64,000 nucleotides of DNA, taken from contig NZ_JAEULM010000044.1 of the NCBI RefSeq assembly GCF_016793825.1, positions 434,001 to 498,000 on the forward strand, in the 5' to 3' direction. A program made the position numbers and the translations under genes. This document shows, piece after piece, positions 9,534 to 17,880 of the stretch. Below the pieces are notes generated by a model. That model did no database searches. It was not told the DNA's origin and saw only the letters and a program-made list of their open reading frames with translations. Numbering within the stretch: position 1 is the stretch's first letter; the number at the start of each line of letters is the position of its first letter. The DNA comes from Sphingopyxis sp. GTDB lineage: Bacteria > Pseudomonadota > Alphaproteobacteria > Sphingomonadales > Sphingomonadaceae.

Positions 9534-11738
9534 TCAGCCCTCGATCTTTGAAAAATCCGCAACGCCATGCACCGCGCCGGTAAAGCGCGACAGCAGGCCG
9601 AGGCGATAGGCACGGACCGCTTCGTCGGGGTCGTTGACCATCACGCCATCGAAAAAGGCATCGATCGGAGCGCGGAGGCTGGCGAGCGCGGCCATCGCAT
9701 CGGTGAAGCGTTCGTCGGCTACCGCGGCGGAGGCGGCGGGTTCGGCGGCGTCGAGCGCCGCGAGCAGCGCGGCTTCTGCGGGGTCCAATTCTCCCCTCCC
9801 GCTTGCGGGAGGGGTCGGGGGAGGGCCTGTTTCGTCGGAAGAGCCATCAGACATGCCCTCCCCTAGCCCCTCCCGCAAGCGGGAGGGGGATAGCTCGCCC
9901 GCCTGCTTCAGGATATTCGCGGCGCGCTTGAAGCCCGCGAGCAAGTTGGTGCCGTCCTCGGTCGCCATGAACGTTTGGAGCGCTTTCACGCGGGCGAGCA
10001 GGCGGACGAGATCATCCTCGCCGCCGAGCGCGAACACCGCGTCGATGAGGTCGTGACGGACGCCGGCTTCGCGCTGCTGGACTTTGAGGCGGTCGGCGAA
10101 GAAGTCTACGATTTGTTTGGCCGTTTCGGACTTTCGGCCATCGATTATTCCCTGTGCTTTGCCCCTCGGCATCGCGTGGAAGCTTCCGTCTCTCATTTCG
10201 AGAAGCGTTCCGCGCTTGAAAGCATCGAACGACGAATTGGAAAGCGCACGGCCGAGCTGCAATCGAAGCTCATTCGCTTGCAGAAGGGCTAGAATACCCA
10301 AAGCCGCTCGCCGAAGTGCAAAGGGGTCTTTCGAGCCCGTCGGAAACTCCTCAATCGCGAAGAACGCCGAGATTGTATCGAGCTTGTCCGCCAGCGCCAC
10401 AGCCACCGTCACCGGCGCCATCGGCACATCGTCGCCCTGCCCGACCGGCTTGTAATGATCGCGGATCGCGTCGGCGACGGCGTCGGGCAGGCCTTCGGCG
10501 CGGGCGTAATAGCCACCCATCAGACCCTGCAATTCGGGGAATTCGCCGACCATTTCGGTGACGAGGTCGGCCTTGGCCAGTTCTGCCGCCTGCCGCGCGA
10601 GCGCGGGGTCGCAGTTCGGGACGATGCCTTCGCTCGCCAGCCATTCGGCGAGCTTCGCGACGCGCGCGACCTTGTCGGCGACGGTGCCCAGCTTTTCGTG
10701 GAAGGTGATGTTTGCCAGCTTCTCGGCGTGCTGTTCCAGCGTCTTCTTCTGATCCTGTTCCCAGAAAAAGCGCGCATCCGAGAGCCGCGCGGCGAGCACC
10801 TTGCGGTTGCCTGCGACGATCTCCGCGCCGCCGTCGCTCGCGTCGATGTTCGCGGTGCAGATAAAGCCGTTGGCGAGTTTGCCGTCAGCGCCGTTCACGA
10901 CGAAATATTTCTGGTTCACGCGCGCGGTGAGCTGGATGACCTCGGGCGGCACTTCGAGGAACGCTTCGTCGAAGCGGCCGAGGAGCGGCACCGGCCATTC
11001 GGTGAGCCCGGCATTTTCGATCACCAGCCCCTCGTCCTCGACGAGCGCCAGCCCCGCGTCGACGGCGACCCTGGCGGCGCCGTCGCGGATGATCGCCTGC
11101 CGCTCCTCATGATCGACGATGACGTGGCCCGCACGCAGTTTGTCGGCATAGTCCGCCGCCGAGTCGATCGTGATCTCGCCGGGGCAGTGGAAGCGGTGGC
11201 CGCGCGTCGCGAAGCCCGACGCGATGCCGCCGATTTCGCACGGCACGAGTTCTTCGCCGAAAATCGCGACGATGCCCGACAGCGGGCGGACCCAGCGCAG
11301 GCTTTCGCTGCTCGCGCTTTCCTTGCCCCAGCGCATCGACTTGGGCCACGCAAAGCTGCGGACGATCGCGGGGATCGCTTCGGCCAGCACCTCGGCCGTC
11401 GCGCGGCCGGGCTTGTCGATCACGGCGAACCAGACGCCGTCGCGGTCTTCGAGCTGGTCCTGCGTCAGGCCGGTCTTGCGCAGGAAGCCTTCAAGTGCTT
11501 GCGGCGGCGCGCTGCTGCGCGGGCCCTTGAGCTCCTCGCTGACCGCAGCGGTTGCCTCAGGCAGGCCTTTCGCAATCAGCGCCAAGCGGCGCGGCGTCGA
11601 CCAGATGGTGAGGTCGCCCACTTCGAGCCCCGCAGCGCCGAGTTGCGCGCGGAACAATTTTTCCAGCTCGGCGCGCGCGCCGGCCTGCATCCGCGCCGGG
11701 ATTTCCTCGCTGCGCAGTTCGAGAAGAAGGTCGGTCAT
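9534..11738 (-). CDS. glyS: Glycyl-tRNA synthetase beta subunit (with in-frame repeat insert)
   Basis: A 734-residue subunit beginning [18 protein letters not shown], the standard GlyS opening. It forms the alpha2-beta2 enzyme with GlyQ and carries the tRNA-recognition and anticodon-binding regions. The start codon overlaps the DUF559 stop (ATGA), so translation is coupled. Residues about 615-649, between AANILKQAGE and LDPAEAALLAAL, are encoded by a pair of inverted palindromic repeats (9791-9895) and read SPSRLREGLGEG...PPPTPPASGRGE. This low-complexity insert is in frame and lies in the C-terminal anticodon-binding part, presumably in a tolerant surface loop. Confidence 0.95.
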   Translation of the reverse strand: MTDLLLELRSEEIPARMQAGARAELEKLFRAQLGAAGLEVGDLTIWSTPRRLALIAKGLPEATAAVSEELKGPRSSAPPQALEGFLRKTGLTQDQLEDRDGVWFAVIDKPGRATAEVLAEAIPAIVRSFAWPKSMRWGKESASSESLRWVRPLSGIVAIFGEELVPCEIGGIASGFATRGHRFHCPGEITIDSAADYADKLRAGHVIVDHEERQAIIRDGAARVAVDAGLALVEDEGLVIENAGLTEWPVPLLGRFDEAFLEVPPEVIQLTARVNQKYFVVNGADGKLANGFICTANIDASDGGAEIVAGNRKVLAARLSDARFFWEQDQKKTLEQHAEKLANITFHEKLGTVADKVARVAKLAEWLASEGIVPNCDPALARQAAELAKADLVTEMVGEFPELQGLMGGYYARAEGLPDAVADAIRDHYKPVGQGDDVPMAPVTVAVALADKLDTISAFFAIEEFPTGSKDPFALRRAALGILALLQANELRLQLGRALSNSSFDAFKRGTLLEMRDGSFHAMPRGKAQGIIDGRKSETAKQIVDFFADRLKVQQREAGVRHDLIDAVFALGGEDDLVRLLARVKALQTFMATEDGTNLLAGFKRAANILKQAGELSPSRLREGLGEGMSDGSSDETGPPPTPPASGRGELDPAEAALLAALDAAEPAASAAVADERFTDAMAALASLRAPIDAFFDGVMVNDPDEAVRAYRLGLLSRFTGAVHGVADFSKIEG
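9791..9895. repeat. Inverted pair of palindromic repeats inside glyS
   Basis: Copy 1 (about 9791-9827) and copy 2 (about 9854-9895) are inverted relatives of each other. Each has a core palindrome, CCCTCCCGCTTGCGGGAGGG or its complement, and a flanking G-run. This is the layout of a two-copy REP/BIME unit. The pair adds about 35 codons to glyS without breaking the frame. Confidence 0.85.
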
Positions 11739-12208
11739 CGCACATCCTCCCCGCTTGCGGGGAGGGGGACCATGCCCGAGGCATGGTGGAGGGGGCTATC
11801 GATCTTGAGCCGAAGCAGCGCGACTACGCCGTCCATATTGTCCAGCACATCCTTTGCCGCCACACGAACAACCTCAAAACCTTGCGCCGAAAGAAATGCA
11901 TCGCGCGCGGCATCGCGAGCAGGCGCCTTCCCGCGATCATGCGCCTGACCGTCGATCTCCACGATCAGCTTTGCCGCCATCGAACAAAAGTCGGCCACAT
12001 AAGGTCCGACGGGATGTTGGCGGCGGAATTTCATGCCGAGCTTCTGCGCACGTAGTTGCTCCCACAGGAGAACTTCGGGCAGAGTCATTTCGCGGCGGAG
12101 CTTGCGTGCGGTGTAGACCTGCGGACGCTGGAGCGCACGCGACCCCCCTCCACCACGCTTCGCGCGGTCCCCCTCCCCGTTTCGGGGAGGATTTTGGGCG
12201 GCCATCAT
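11735..12208 (-). CDS. DUF559 endonuclease-like protein inserted between glyQ and glyS
   Basis: A protein of about 157 residues. The DUF559 core (Vsr-like restriction-endonuclease fold) runs from [20 protein letters not shown] through [31 protein letters not shown] to [22 protein letters not shown]. The Asp of VADFC and the Glu of IVEIDG are the expected metal ligands. The first residues ([16 protein letters not shown]) and the last ([20 protein letters not shown]) are encoded by palindromic repeats. It overlaps glyQ and glyS by 4 bases each (ATGA), so it is translated within the synthetase operon. Function is unknown; DUF559 proteins are often carried as mobile or orphan genes. Confidence 0.85.
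   Translation of the reverse strand: MMAAQNPPRNGEGDRAKRGGGGSRALQRPQVYTARKLRREMTLPEVLLWEQLRAQKLGMKFRRQHPVGPYVADFCSMAAKLIVEIDGQAHDRGKAPARDAARDAFLSAQGFEVVRVAAKDVLDNMDGVVALLRLKIDSPLHHASGMVPLPASGEDVR
11744..11794 (+). repeat. Palindromic repeat at the 3' end of the DUF559 gene
   Basis: TCCTCCCCG-CTTG-CGGGGAGGGGGACC, then a variable stem containing CATGCC/GGCATG, then GGTGGAGGGGG. The same pattern occurs in inverted orientation at 12143-12197, at the other end of the gene. It encodes the last residues of the DUF559 protein and includes the ribosome-binding region of glyS. Confidence 0.8.
12143..12197 (-). repeat. Palindromic repeat at the 5' end of the DUF559 gene
   Basis: Read on the minus strand this is TCCTCCCCG-AAA-CGGGGAGGGGGACC, a variable stem (GCGCGAAGCG), then GGTGGAGGGGG. 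It is an inverted relative of the copy at 11744-11794. It encodes the N-terminal [16 protein letters not shown] of the DUF559 protein. Confidence 0.8.
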
Positions 12209-13128
12209 AGCGTCCACCCCGGATATTTTTCGGTCCAGCGTTCGGATTGGCTGTCGATCCACGCCTTGCAGCTTCCCTTTGCGAGATCACGGACGCGCGC
12301 CATATAATTGGCGCGTTCCTGCACGCTGATCACGCCGCGCGCCTGCAGCAGGTTGAAAAGGTGGCTCGCCTCGATCGCCTGATCGTAAGCGGCGAGAGGC
12401 ACGCCCGCGTCGATCGCGCGCTTGCACTCTTCTTCGGCCGCCTTGAAACCCGTGAACAGGGTATCCGTGTCCGCAACCTCGAAATTCCATTTCGAGAATT
12501 GCCGCTCGTTTTCCAGGAAGACGTCGCCATAGCTGACCGCTGCGACCTCTCCGACCGCGTCCGAGAATTTGAGGTCGTACACATTGTCGACATTCTGGAT
12601 GTACATCGCGAGGCGTTCGAGCCCGTAGGTGAGCTCGCCCGCGACCGGCTTGCAATCATAACCGCCCATCTGCTGGAAATAGGTGAATTGCGACACTTCC
12701 ATTCCGTCGCACCACACTTCCCAGCCCAGCCCCCACGCGCCGAGCGTCGGCGATTCCCAGTCGTCCTCGACGAACCGGATATCGTGGAGCAGCGGATCGA
12801 CCCCGATGGCGGCGAGGCTGCCCAGATATTGCTCCTGCAGGTCGGCGGGCGACGGCTTCAGGATCACCTGATACTGGTAATAATGCTGAAGCCGGTTCGG
12901 GTTTTCGCCGTAGCGTCCATCGGTCGGCCGACGGCTTGGCTGGACATAGGCGACGTTCCACGGCTCGGGCCCGAGACTGCGCAGGGTCGTCGCGGGGTGA
13001 AACGTGCCCGCCCCGACACGCATGTCATAGGGTTGCAGGATCGCGCAGCCGCGCGCGCTCCAATAGGCGTGCAGCGTCAGGATCATGTCCTGAAAGCTGA
13101 GGACTTTCTTTTCCGCCGCGTCGGCCAC
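12205..13128 (-). CDS. glyQ: Glycyl-tRNA synthetase alpha subunit
   Basis: A 307-residue catalytic subunit that makes glycyl-AMP and charges tRNA-Gly together with GlyS. Clear family sequence: [69 protein letters not shown], and [17 protein letters not shown] chose the GTG at 13128 ([13 protein letters not shown]) with AAGGA about 8 bases upstream. An upstream TTG would add a Cys-rich 22-residue tail not expected in GlyQ. The stop overlaps the start of the DUF559 gene. In most bacteria glyQ and glyS are adjacent; here a nuclease-like gene lies between them. Confidence 0.95.
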   Translation of the reverse strand: MADAAEKKVLSFQDMILTLHAYWSARGCAILQPYDMRVGAGTFHPATTLRSLGPEPWNVAYVQPSRRPTDGRYGENPNRLQHYYQYQVILKPSPADLQEQYLGSLAAIGVDPLLHDIRFVEDDWESPTLGAWGLGWEVWCDGMEVSQFTYFQQMGGYDCKPVAGELTYGLERLAMYIQNVDNVYDLKFSDAVGEVAAVSYGDVFLENERQFSKWNFEVADTDTLFTGFKAAEEECKRAIDAGVPLAAYDQAIEASHLFNLLQARGVISVQERANYMARVRDLAKGSCKAWIDSQSERWTEKYPGWTL

Positions 13129-13255
13129 CTTTTCCCGTCCTTCGCAGGTGCAACAACTGCCGCCGCCCTTGGCGCAGCACGGGCGCAGGGTCAAGGGACA
13201 GCCGAGTCCCTGTTCCGATCAATGTCATCCTCGCCTGCCAAAATGTAAGGGGTTG

Positions 13256-13308
13256 TTGACATGGTCAGCGAATCGTGTCATTTAGTCAATAACACCTGAC
13301 ATAATGTC
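13256..13308 (+). promoter_or_regulatory. Promoter and operator region of the XRE regulator
   Basis: TTGACA at 13256-13261 and TGACA-N14-TGTCA (13257-13280) are followed by a perfect palindrome GACAT-A-ATGTC (13298-13308) that contains a possible -10 element, CATAAT. The regulator starts 26 bases downstream. Binding of the downstream XRE protein to the TGTCA-type sites is inferred from their position. Confidence 0.45.
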
Positions 13309-13333
13309 GGGTTTAAATGACCAGAGGTGATGC

Positions 13334-13546
13334 ATGGAGAACCAGCTCAAGGTGCTTCGGGCGATGCGGAACTGGAGCCAGGCCGAATTGGCCGACCGGC
13401 TCGACGTTTCGCGGCAAGCGGTGAACGCGATCGAAACGGGAAAATACGACCCGTCGCTGCCGCTCGCCTTCAAGCTCGGACGACTGTTCGACATGCGGAT
13501 CGAGGAGATTTTCGATGACGGTTTCAACGGAGGCAATGATGAGTGA
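13334..13546 (+). CDS. Small XRE-family transcriptional regulator
   Basis: A 70-residue protein that is almost entirely a Cro/CI helix-turn-helix: LKVLRAMRNWSQAELADRLDVSRQAVNAIETGKYDPSLPLAFKLGRLFDMRIEEIF. SQAELADRLDVSRQAVNAIE holds helices 2 and 3. Such compact regulators commonly pair with a membrane protein in the same operon, as here, where the next gene overlaps the stop. It probably represses its own promoter through the palindromes just upstream. Confidence 0.9.
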   Translation: MENQLKVLRAMRNWSQAELADRLDVSRQAVNAIETGKYDPSLPLAFKLGRLFDMRIEEIFDDGFNGGNDE

Positions 13547-13976
13547 CGCAGGCAAAGTGGCGAAGCGCCCCATGTCCCCGCGCCGCAAGCGCTATTTCAT
13601 CGCACTCGGCCTCGCCGGTCTGTTCGGCGGTGTTCTGGGCGCGTGGATGCAGATATCGCAGAACGCAGAGCATTCGACCGGGTTCGCGATGCTCAGCAAT
13701 TCGCCGTTGCCCGCCAATTTCGCGATCGGCGCGTCGATCATCTGGGTTGTCGGGATGATCGTATCGCTGGTCATCTATCACCGGGCCGTCGACGACCATG
13801 AGGAGCGCGCCTATCTGTGGGCGGGCACGGCCGGCTGGTACACCATCACACTCGCCTCGCCGGCATGGTGGGTTCTTGCCCGCGCCGGCCTTGCGCCGCC
13901 CGCCGATGCGATGCTGATCTTCGCCGGCGCCCTTGTGGTCAATTGCGCGGTGTGGCTCTGGCTCAAATATCGCTGA
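13539..13976 (+). CDS. Four-helix membrane protein co-transcribed with the XRE regulator
   Basis: A 145-residue protein with a basic N-terminus (KRPMSPRRKRYF) and four hydrophobic segments, about residues 22-40, 59-80, 94-114 and 121-140. No catalytic motif was recognised. The ATG at 13539 has GGAGG five bases upstream; the ATG at 13536 is too close. It overlaps the regulator by 8 bases. XRE-membrane protein pairs of this size are common in bacteria, but the substrate or signal is not known. Confidence 0.75.
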   Translation: MSDAGKVAKRPMSPRRKRYFIALGLAGLFGGVLGAWMQISQNAEHSTGFAMLSNSPLPANFAIGASIIWVVGMIVSLVIYHRAVDDHEERAYLWAGTAGWYTITLASPAWWVLARAGLAPPADAMLIFAGALVVNCAVWLWLKYR

Positions 13977-14038
13977 CTTTTCCTCTCCCCTTCCCCTCCG
14001 ACCCCGGCCATAAGGCCAAGAATGAAAGGTATTTTTCG

Positions 14039-14971
14039 ATGAAGACCTGGTTCAAGACGCTCGCCTCCAGCTGCGCGATCATCCCCTTTGCCGCCTGCGC
14101 GCTCACCCCCGGACACAGCGCGGTCGCGAAAGAGCCCGAAGCCGTCAAGGCGGCCGCGGTCACGACCGCCAAACCCGCCATCTGGTCGGTTTCCGACGAC
14201 GACACCACCGTCTATCTCTTCGGATCGGTCCATGTGCTGAAGCCCGGCCTCAGCTGGTTCGACGGCGCGGTGAAACAGGCGTTCGACAAATCCGACGAAA
14301 TGGTCCTCGAACTCGTCCTGCCCGAAGACCAGTCGGAAGTGGCGAAGACCACCTTCTCGATGGCCGCCGACACCAGCGGCAAAACGCTGCCGCAAAAACT
14401 CGACCCCGAGGCACTGAAGGCCTATCAGACCGTCGTGACGGGACTGGGGCTCCCGGCAAATGCATTCGACTCGTTCAAGCCCTGGTTTGCCGCGATTACG
14501 CTGTCGGTGCTGCCACTCACGAAACTCGGCTACGACCCTGAGCAGGGCGTCGAGAAACAACTGACCGCGGCCGCGAAGCGGGCAGGCAAACCGATATCGG
14601 GCTTCGAAACGCTCGAGGAACAGCTCGGCTTCTTCGATACGCTGCCCGAAACGCAACAGGTCGCCTTCCTGAACTCGACGGTGAAGGACATCGACAAGCT
14701 CGGCCCGACGCTCGACCGGATGGTAGTGCTGTGGAGCAAGGGCGACCCCAAGGCGCTGGCCGCCGAAATGAACGACAGCATGAAGGCGACTCCCGAGCTG
14801 ACCAAGACCCTGCTGTGGGACCGCAACGCGCGCTGGGCCGACCAGATCAAGGCGCGGATGGACAAGCCCGGCACCGTGTTCGTCGCTGTCGGCGCAGGCC
14901 ATCTGGCCGGCGAGCACAGCGTGCAGGACTATCTGAAGGCCCGCGGCCTGAAGGCGAAGCGCGTTCAGTGA
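14039..14971 (+). CDS. TraB/GumN family protein, first of a tandem pair
   Basis: A 310-residue protein with a signal peptide (MKTWFKTLASSCAIIPFAACAL). The TraB/GumN fold follows: IWSVSDDDTTVYLFGSVHVL (GS-H motif), EMVLELVLPED, GKPISGFETLEEQL, RNARWADQI, and the closing GTVFVAVGAGHLAGEHS. Family members are metal-dependent membrane proteases or erythromycin-esterase-like hydrolases, with the Gx2H and GxxH motifs at the active site. A possible lipobox (FAAC) could anchor it. The next gene is a paralogue that overlaps the stop codon. The substrate is unknown. Confidence 0.85.
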   Translation: MKTWFKTLASSCAIIPFAACALTPGHSAVAKEPEAVKAAAVTTAKPAIWSVSDDDTTVYLFGSVHVLKPGLSWFDGAVKQAFDKSDEMVLELVLPEDQSEVAKTTFSMAADTSGKTLPQKLDPEALKAYQTVVTGLGLPANAFDSFKPWFAAITLSVLPLTKLGYDPEQGVEKQLTAAAKRAGKPISGFETLEEQLGFFDTLPETQQVAFLNSTVKDIDKLGPTLDRMVVLWSKGDPKALAAEMNDSMKATPELTKTLLWDRNARWADQIKARMDKPGTVFVAVGAGHLAGEHSVQDYLKARGLKAKRVQ

Positions 14972-15864
14972 AACATGTCCGGACCATCCCCGGCCGGCAT
15001 GGGGGTCGTCGCTTTGCGGCGGCCCTTTTGCCGTTGCTGCTGGCGGCATGCGGCGCAAGACCCGCGACCGAGGCGCGGCCCGCCATGTGGCTGGTCGAGG
15101 ATGCGGACACCTGCATCTATATGCTCGGAACCATGCACGCGCTGCCAGCGGGTACCGACTGGAACCGCGGCAAGGTCGCCGAGGCGGCGAATGCAGCGGA
15201 CGAACTGATGCTTGAACTGTCGCCAGAGCAGCTTGCCGAGGCCGGAGCAGTGTTTCAGAAGCTCGCTCCGCGCGACAAGCCGCTCGCGATGGAGGCGCGG
15301 CTGCCCGCCAAGGCACTCGCCGCCTATCGCAGGCTCGAAGGCGGAAGCGATTTCGGCAGCGACAAGCTCGACGATTGGGCCATATTGGTATTGATGGGGC
15401 AGAAGGTCGCGGCCGAAGCCGAGCTGTCGCCGGCAGCGGGGGTGGAAGCGGGACTGACCGCGACTTTCCGTGCTGCGGGCAAGCCGATCTCGGGGCTCGA
15501 AAGCGCCAAGGCGCAGTTGATGCTGTTCGAAACGCTGGACGCAGCGACGCAGCGAACATTGCTTGTCCGCGCAGCCGATAACATCGACCATGCGCAGAGC
15601 GACGTCGATGCGATGGCCAAAGCCTGGTCGCGCGGCGACGCCGATGCGCTCGCGAAGGTCGTCAACGAAGACGTCGACCGCGTCCCAGCCGCGCGCAAGG
15701 CGATCATCACCGACCGCAACCGGCGCTGGAGCGAGTGGGTGAAGCGGCGCATGGACAACCCCGGCACGGTATTGATGGCGGTTGGCGCCGGCCATCTGGT
15801 TGGACAGGACAGCCTGCCGGCGATGCTCGAAGCCGAAGGGCTGACGGTGAGACGAGTGCAATAG
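14968..15864 (+). CDS. TraB/GumN family lipoprotein, second of a tandem pair
   Basis: A 298-residue paralogue of the preceding gene, starting at a GTG that overlaps the previous stop (GTGA). A lipobox LLAACG around residue 28 marks it as a lipoprotein. The core motifs match: CIYMLGTMHALPAG, ELMLELSPEQ, GKPISGLESAKAQL, RNRRWSEWV, GTVLMAVGAGHLVGQDS. Both copies keep the GS/T-x-H and GAGHL active-site segments, so both are probably active. Co-translation suggests they work together or on related substrates in the periplasm. Confidence 0.85.
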   Translation: MKHVRTIPGRHGGRRFAAALLPLLLAACGARPATEARPAMWLVEDADTCIYMLGTMHALPAGTDWNRGKVAEAANAADELMLELSPEQLAEAGAVFQKLAPRDKPLAMEARLPAKALAAYRRLEGGSDFGSDKLDDWAILVLMGQKVAAEAELSPAAGVEAGLTATFRAAGKPISGLESAKAQLMLFETLDAATQRTLLVRAADNIDHAQSDVDAMAKAWSRGDADALAKVVNEDVDRVPAARKAIITDRNRRWSEWVKRRMDNPGTVLMAVGAGHLVGQDSLPAMLEAEGLTVRRVQ

Positions 15865-16008
15865 TCGCACGCGCCGCGTCGCCAGCCTGCGCCGGACGAC
15901 CGGCGAGTGCTTGCATTTCGGCCCCGCTGCCGCTATGCGCCCGCGCTTCCGTCATGGTCATCCCTGGAGGCGTGGCGGAACTGTGTAACCGAATCTCGGA
16001 GAAATGAT

Positions 16009-16635
16009 ATGAGCGATCAGCTGACGCTGACGGCCGAGACGCGCGAACGCGGAGGCAAGGGAGCCTCGCGTGAACTGCGTCGTAATGGCCGCGTCCCCGC
16101 CGTCGTCTATGGCGGCAAGGAAGAACCCCTGATGATCCACGTCGAAGAAAAGCTGCTGATGAAGCAGCTGATGACGGGTCACTTCATGAACTCGGTCGTG
16201 ATGATCGACGTCGACGGCAAGCAGATCCGCACGCTGCCGAAGGACGTCGCTTTCCACCCCGTGAAAGATCGTCCGATCCACGCGGACTTCCTGCGCATCT
16301 CGAAGGACGCCAAGGTCCACGTCGACGTGCCGGTCGTGTTCGCGAACGAAGATGCCTCGCCGGGCCTGAAGCGTGGCGGCGTGCTCAACGTGGTCCGTCA
16401 CGAACTGGAACTGATCTGCGATGCGGACAAGATTCCTGACGGAATCACGATCGACGTCACCGGATTCGATGTCGGCGATTCGATTCACATCAGCCACGTC
16501 GCCCTGCCGAAGGGTGCCGAAAGCGCCATCACCGACCGCGATTTCACCATCGCGACCATCGTTGCTCCGTCGGCGCTCAAGTCTAGCGATGGCGATACGA
16601 CGAAGGATGACGGCGAAGCCGCCGGAGACGCCTGA
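16009..16635 (+). CDS. rplY: 50S ribosomal protein L25/Ctc
   Basis: A 208-residue protein of the long (CTC/TL5) L25 type. The N-terminal 5S-rRNA-binding domain has [27 protein letters not shown], and the C-terminal beta domain has [28 protein letters not shown]. The acidic tail ([15 protein letters not shown]) is typical of alphaproteobacteria. GGAGAA lies 5 bases before the ATG at 16009. It binds 5S rRNA in the central protuberance of the large subunit. It is followed by pth, a common pairing. Confidence 0.95.
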   Translation: MSDQLTLTAETRERGGKGASRELRRNGRVPAVVYGGKEEPLMIHVEEKLLMKQLMTGHFMNSVVMIDVDGKQIRTLPKDVAFHPVKDRPIHADFLRISKDAKVHVDVPVVFANEDASPGLKRGGVLNVVRHELELICDADKIPDGITIDVTGFDVGDSIHISHVALPKGAESAITDRDFTIATIVAPSALKSSDGDTTKDDGEAAGDA

Positions 16636-16645
16636 AACTGATTGC

Positions 16646-16675
16646 GGCCGCCTTCTTGCGGAAGGCGGCCCTTTC
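16646..16675 (+). terminator. Hairpin between rplY and pth (attenuator or weak terminator)
   Basis: GGCCGCCTTC (16646-16655), loop TTGCG, GAAGGCGGCC (16661-16670), then CTTTC. A 10-bp perfect GC-rich stem with only a short pyrimidine tail. pth starts 23 bases later, so it probably only lowers read-through. Confidence 0.55.
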
Positions 16676-16698
16676 AATGCCTTGGGAAAGGCCCCGCC

Positions 16699-17268
16699 AT
16701 GCAGCTTTGGGTTGGCCTGGGCAATCCCGGACCCCAATATGCGATGCACCGGCACAATGTCGGCTTCATGGCCGTCGATGTCATCGCCGACATGCATGGC
16801 TTTCCCGCTCCGACCAAGAAATTCCAGGGGTGGATTCAGGATGGGCGCATCGATGGCGACCGCATCCTGCTCCTCAAACCCGGCACCTTCATGAACGAAA
16901 GCGGCCGCAGTGTGCGCGCCGCACTCGATTTCTACAAATTGACGCCGCAGGATGTCACCGCCTTCTACGATGAGCTCGATCTCGCACCGATGAAGGTCAA
17001 GGTGAAGCGCGGCGGCGGCGCGGCCGGCCACAACGGCATCCGCAGCATGATCCAGCATATTGGCGACGATTTCCGCCGCGTGCGCATCGGCATCGGTCAT
17101 CCGGGACACAAGGACCGTGTCACCGGCCATGTCCTTGGCAATTATCACAAGAGCGAAGTCGAACCGCTGACCGACCTGCTGGGTGCAATCGCGGCCGAGG
17201 CGACGTGGCTTGCCGATGGCGACGACGTACGTTTCCAGAACGACCTTGCACTCCGCCTGAACGGCTGA
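16699..17268 (+). CDS. pth: Peptidyl-tRNA hydrolase
   Basis: A 189-residue enzyme that frees tRNA from stalled peptidyl-tRNA. It shows the family signature MQLWVGLGNPGPQYAMHRHNVGFMAVD, whose HN-VG holds the catalytic His20 equivalent, then KPGTFMNESGRSV, the DELDL segment, and KRGGGAAGHNGIRSM. I chose the ATG at 16699, directly before the conserved VGLGNPG, over an earlier in-frame ATG. It lies downstream of rplY, a usual neighbour. Confidence 0.95.
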   Translation: MQLWVGLGNPGPQYAMHRHNVGFMAVDVIADMHGFPAPTKKFQGWIQDGRIDGDRILLLKPGTFMNESGRSVRAALDFYKLTPQDVTAFYDELDLAPMKVKVKRGGGAAGHNGIRSMIQHIGDDFRRVRIGIGHPGHKDRVTGHVLGNYHKSEVEPLTDLLGAIAAEATWLADGDDVRFQNDLALRLNG

Positions 17269-17274
17269 ACGGGC

Positions 17275-17781
17275 ATGGATCGCGTGCTCGTCATCGGCCC
17301 CTGCGGAGCAGGCAAGTCGACGCTGGCGGTCGAACTTGGACAGCGGTTGAGCCTGCCGGTGCATCATCTGGATCAACTCCATTGGCAACCGGGCTGGATC
17401 GAAGGCAGTCGCGAGGATCTGGCAGAAAAGCTCGACGTCATCCTTGCCGGCGAGCGCTGGCTGATCGACGGCAATTACGGTGGGACGCTGGCCCGCCGCC
17501 TCGACCGCGCCGACACCGTCGTCTATCTCGACTATCCGATCCTCCTCTGCCTGCGCCGCCTGATTGGCCGAGTCTGGCGTTTTCGCGGGCAGACGCGGCC
17601 CGACATGACCGAAGGCTGCCCCGAGCGCTTTGACCCGGGTTTCTTCTTCTATGTCCTGATGTGGAACCGCGGCCCGCGTCTTCGCACCGAGCGGAGTCTG
17701 GAGGGGTTCGGCGGAAGGCTGGTGCGCCTGAAAAGCCCTGCCGCGCTGCGAGACTGGCTGGCGCAAATCGTTCCGGTGTGA
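17275..17781 (+). CDS. P-loop kinase-like ATPase (FlaR/adenylate kinase-like)
   Basis: A 168-residue protein with Walker A GPCGAGKST near residue 8. VHHLDQLHWQPGW, ERWLIDGNYGGTLARRLDRADTVVYLDYP and CLRRLIGRVWRFRG follow. This pattern (HLD..W..W....W..DGNY..T...R) is that of small adenylate-kinase-like proteins sometimes called topology-modulation protein FlaR. The true substrate is unknown. It starts 6 bases after the pth stop, so it is probably the last gene of the rplY-pth operon. Confidence 0.8.
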   Translation: MDRVLVIGPCGAGKSTLAVELGQRLSLPVHHLDQLHWQPGWIEGSREDLAEKLDVILAGERWLIDGNYGGTLARRLDRADTVVYLDYPILLCLRRLIGRVWRFRGQTRPDMTEGCPERFDPGFFFYVLMWNRGPRLRTERSLEGFGGRLVRLKSPAALRDWLAQIVPV

Positions 17782-17880
17782 CGCCGCGCCACCGGGCCAG
17801 CGTCTCCTCCTTTACGCCTGATCAATGCTTCTCCCCTATGTTCCTGATCCAGCGGAGTGAAGGACGGGACGAGGAATATC

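Noticed and set aside
13129-13194. N-terminal extension of glyQ from a TTG codon
   Set aside because: It would add a Cys-rich 22-residue tail with no place in GlyQ. The GTG at 13128 has AAGGA upstream and gives the expected start.
13811-17766. Long minus-strand frames opposite the TraB/GumN pair and rplY-pth
   Set aside because: All conserved motifs are on the plus strand. The minus frames are compositional shadows.
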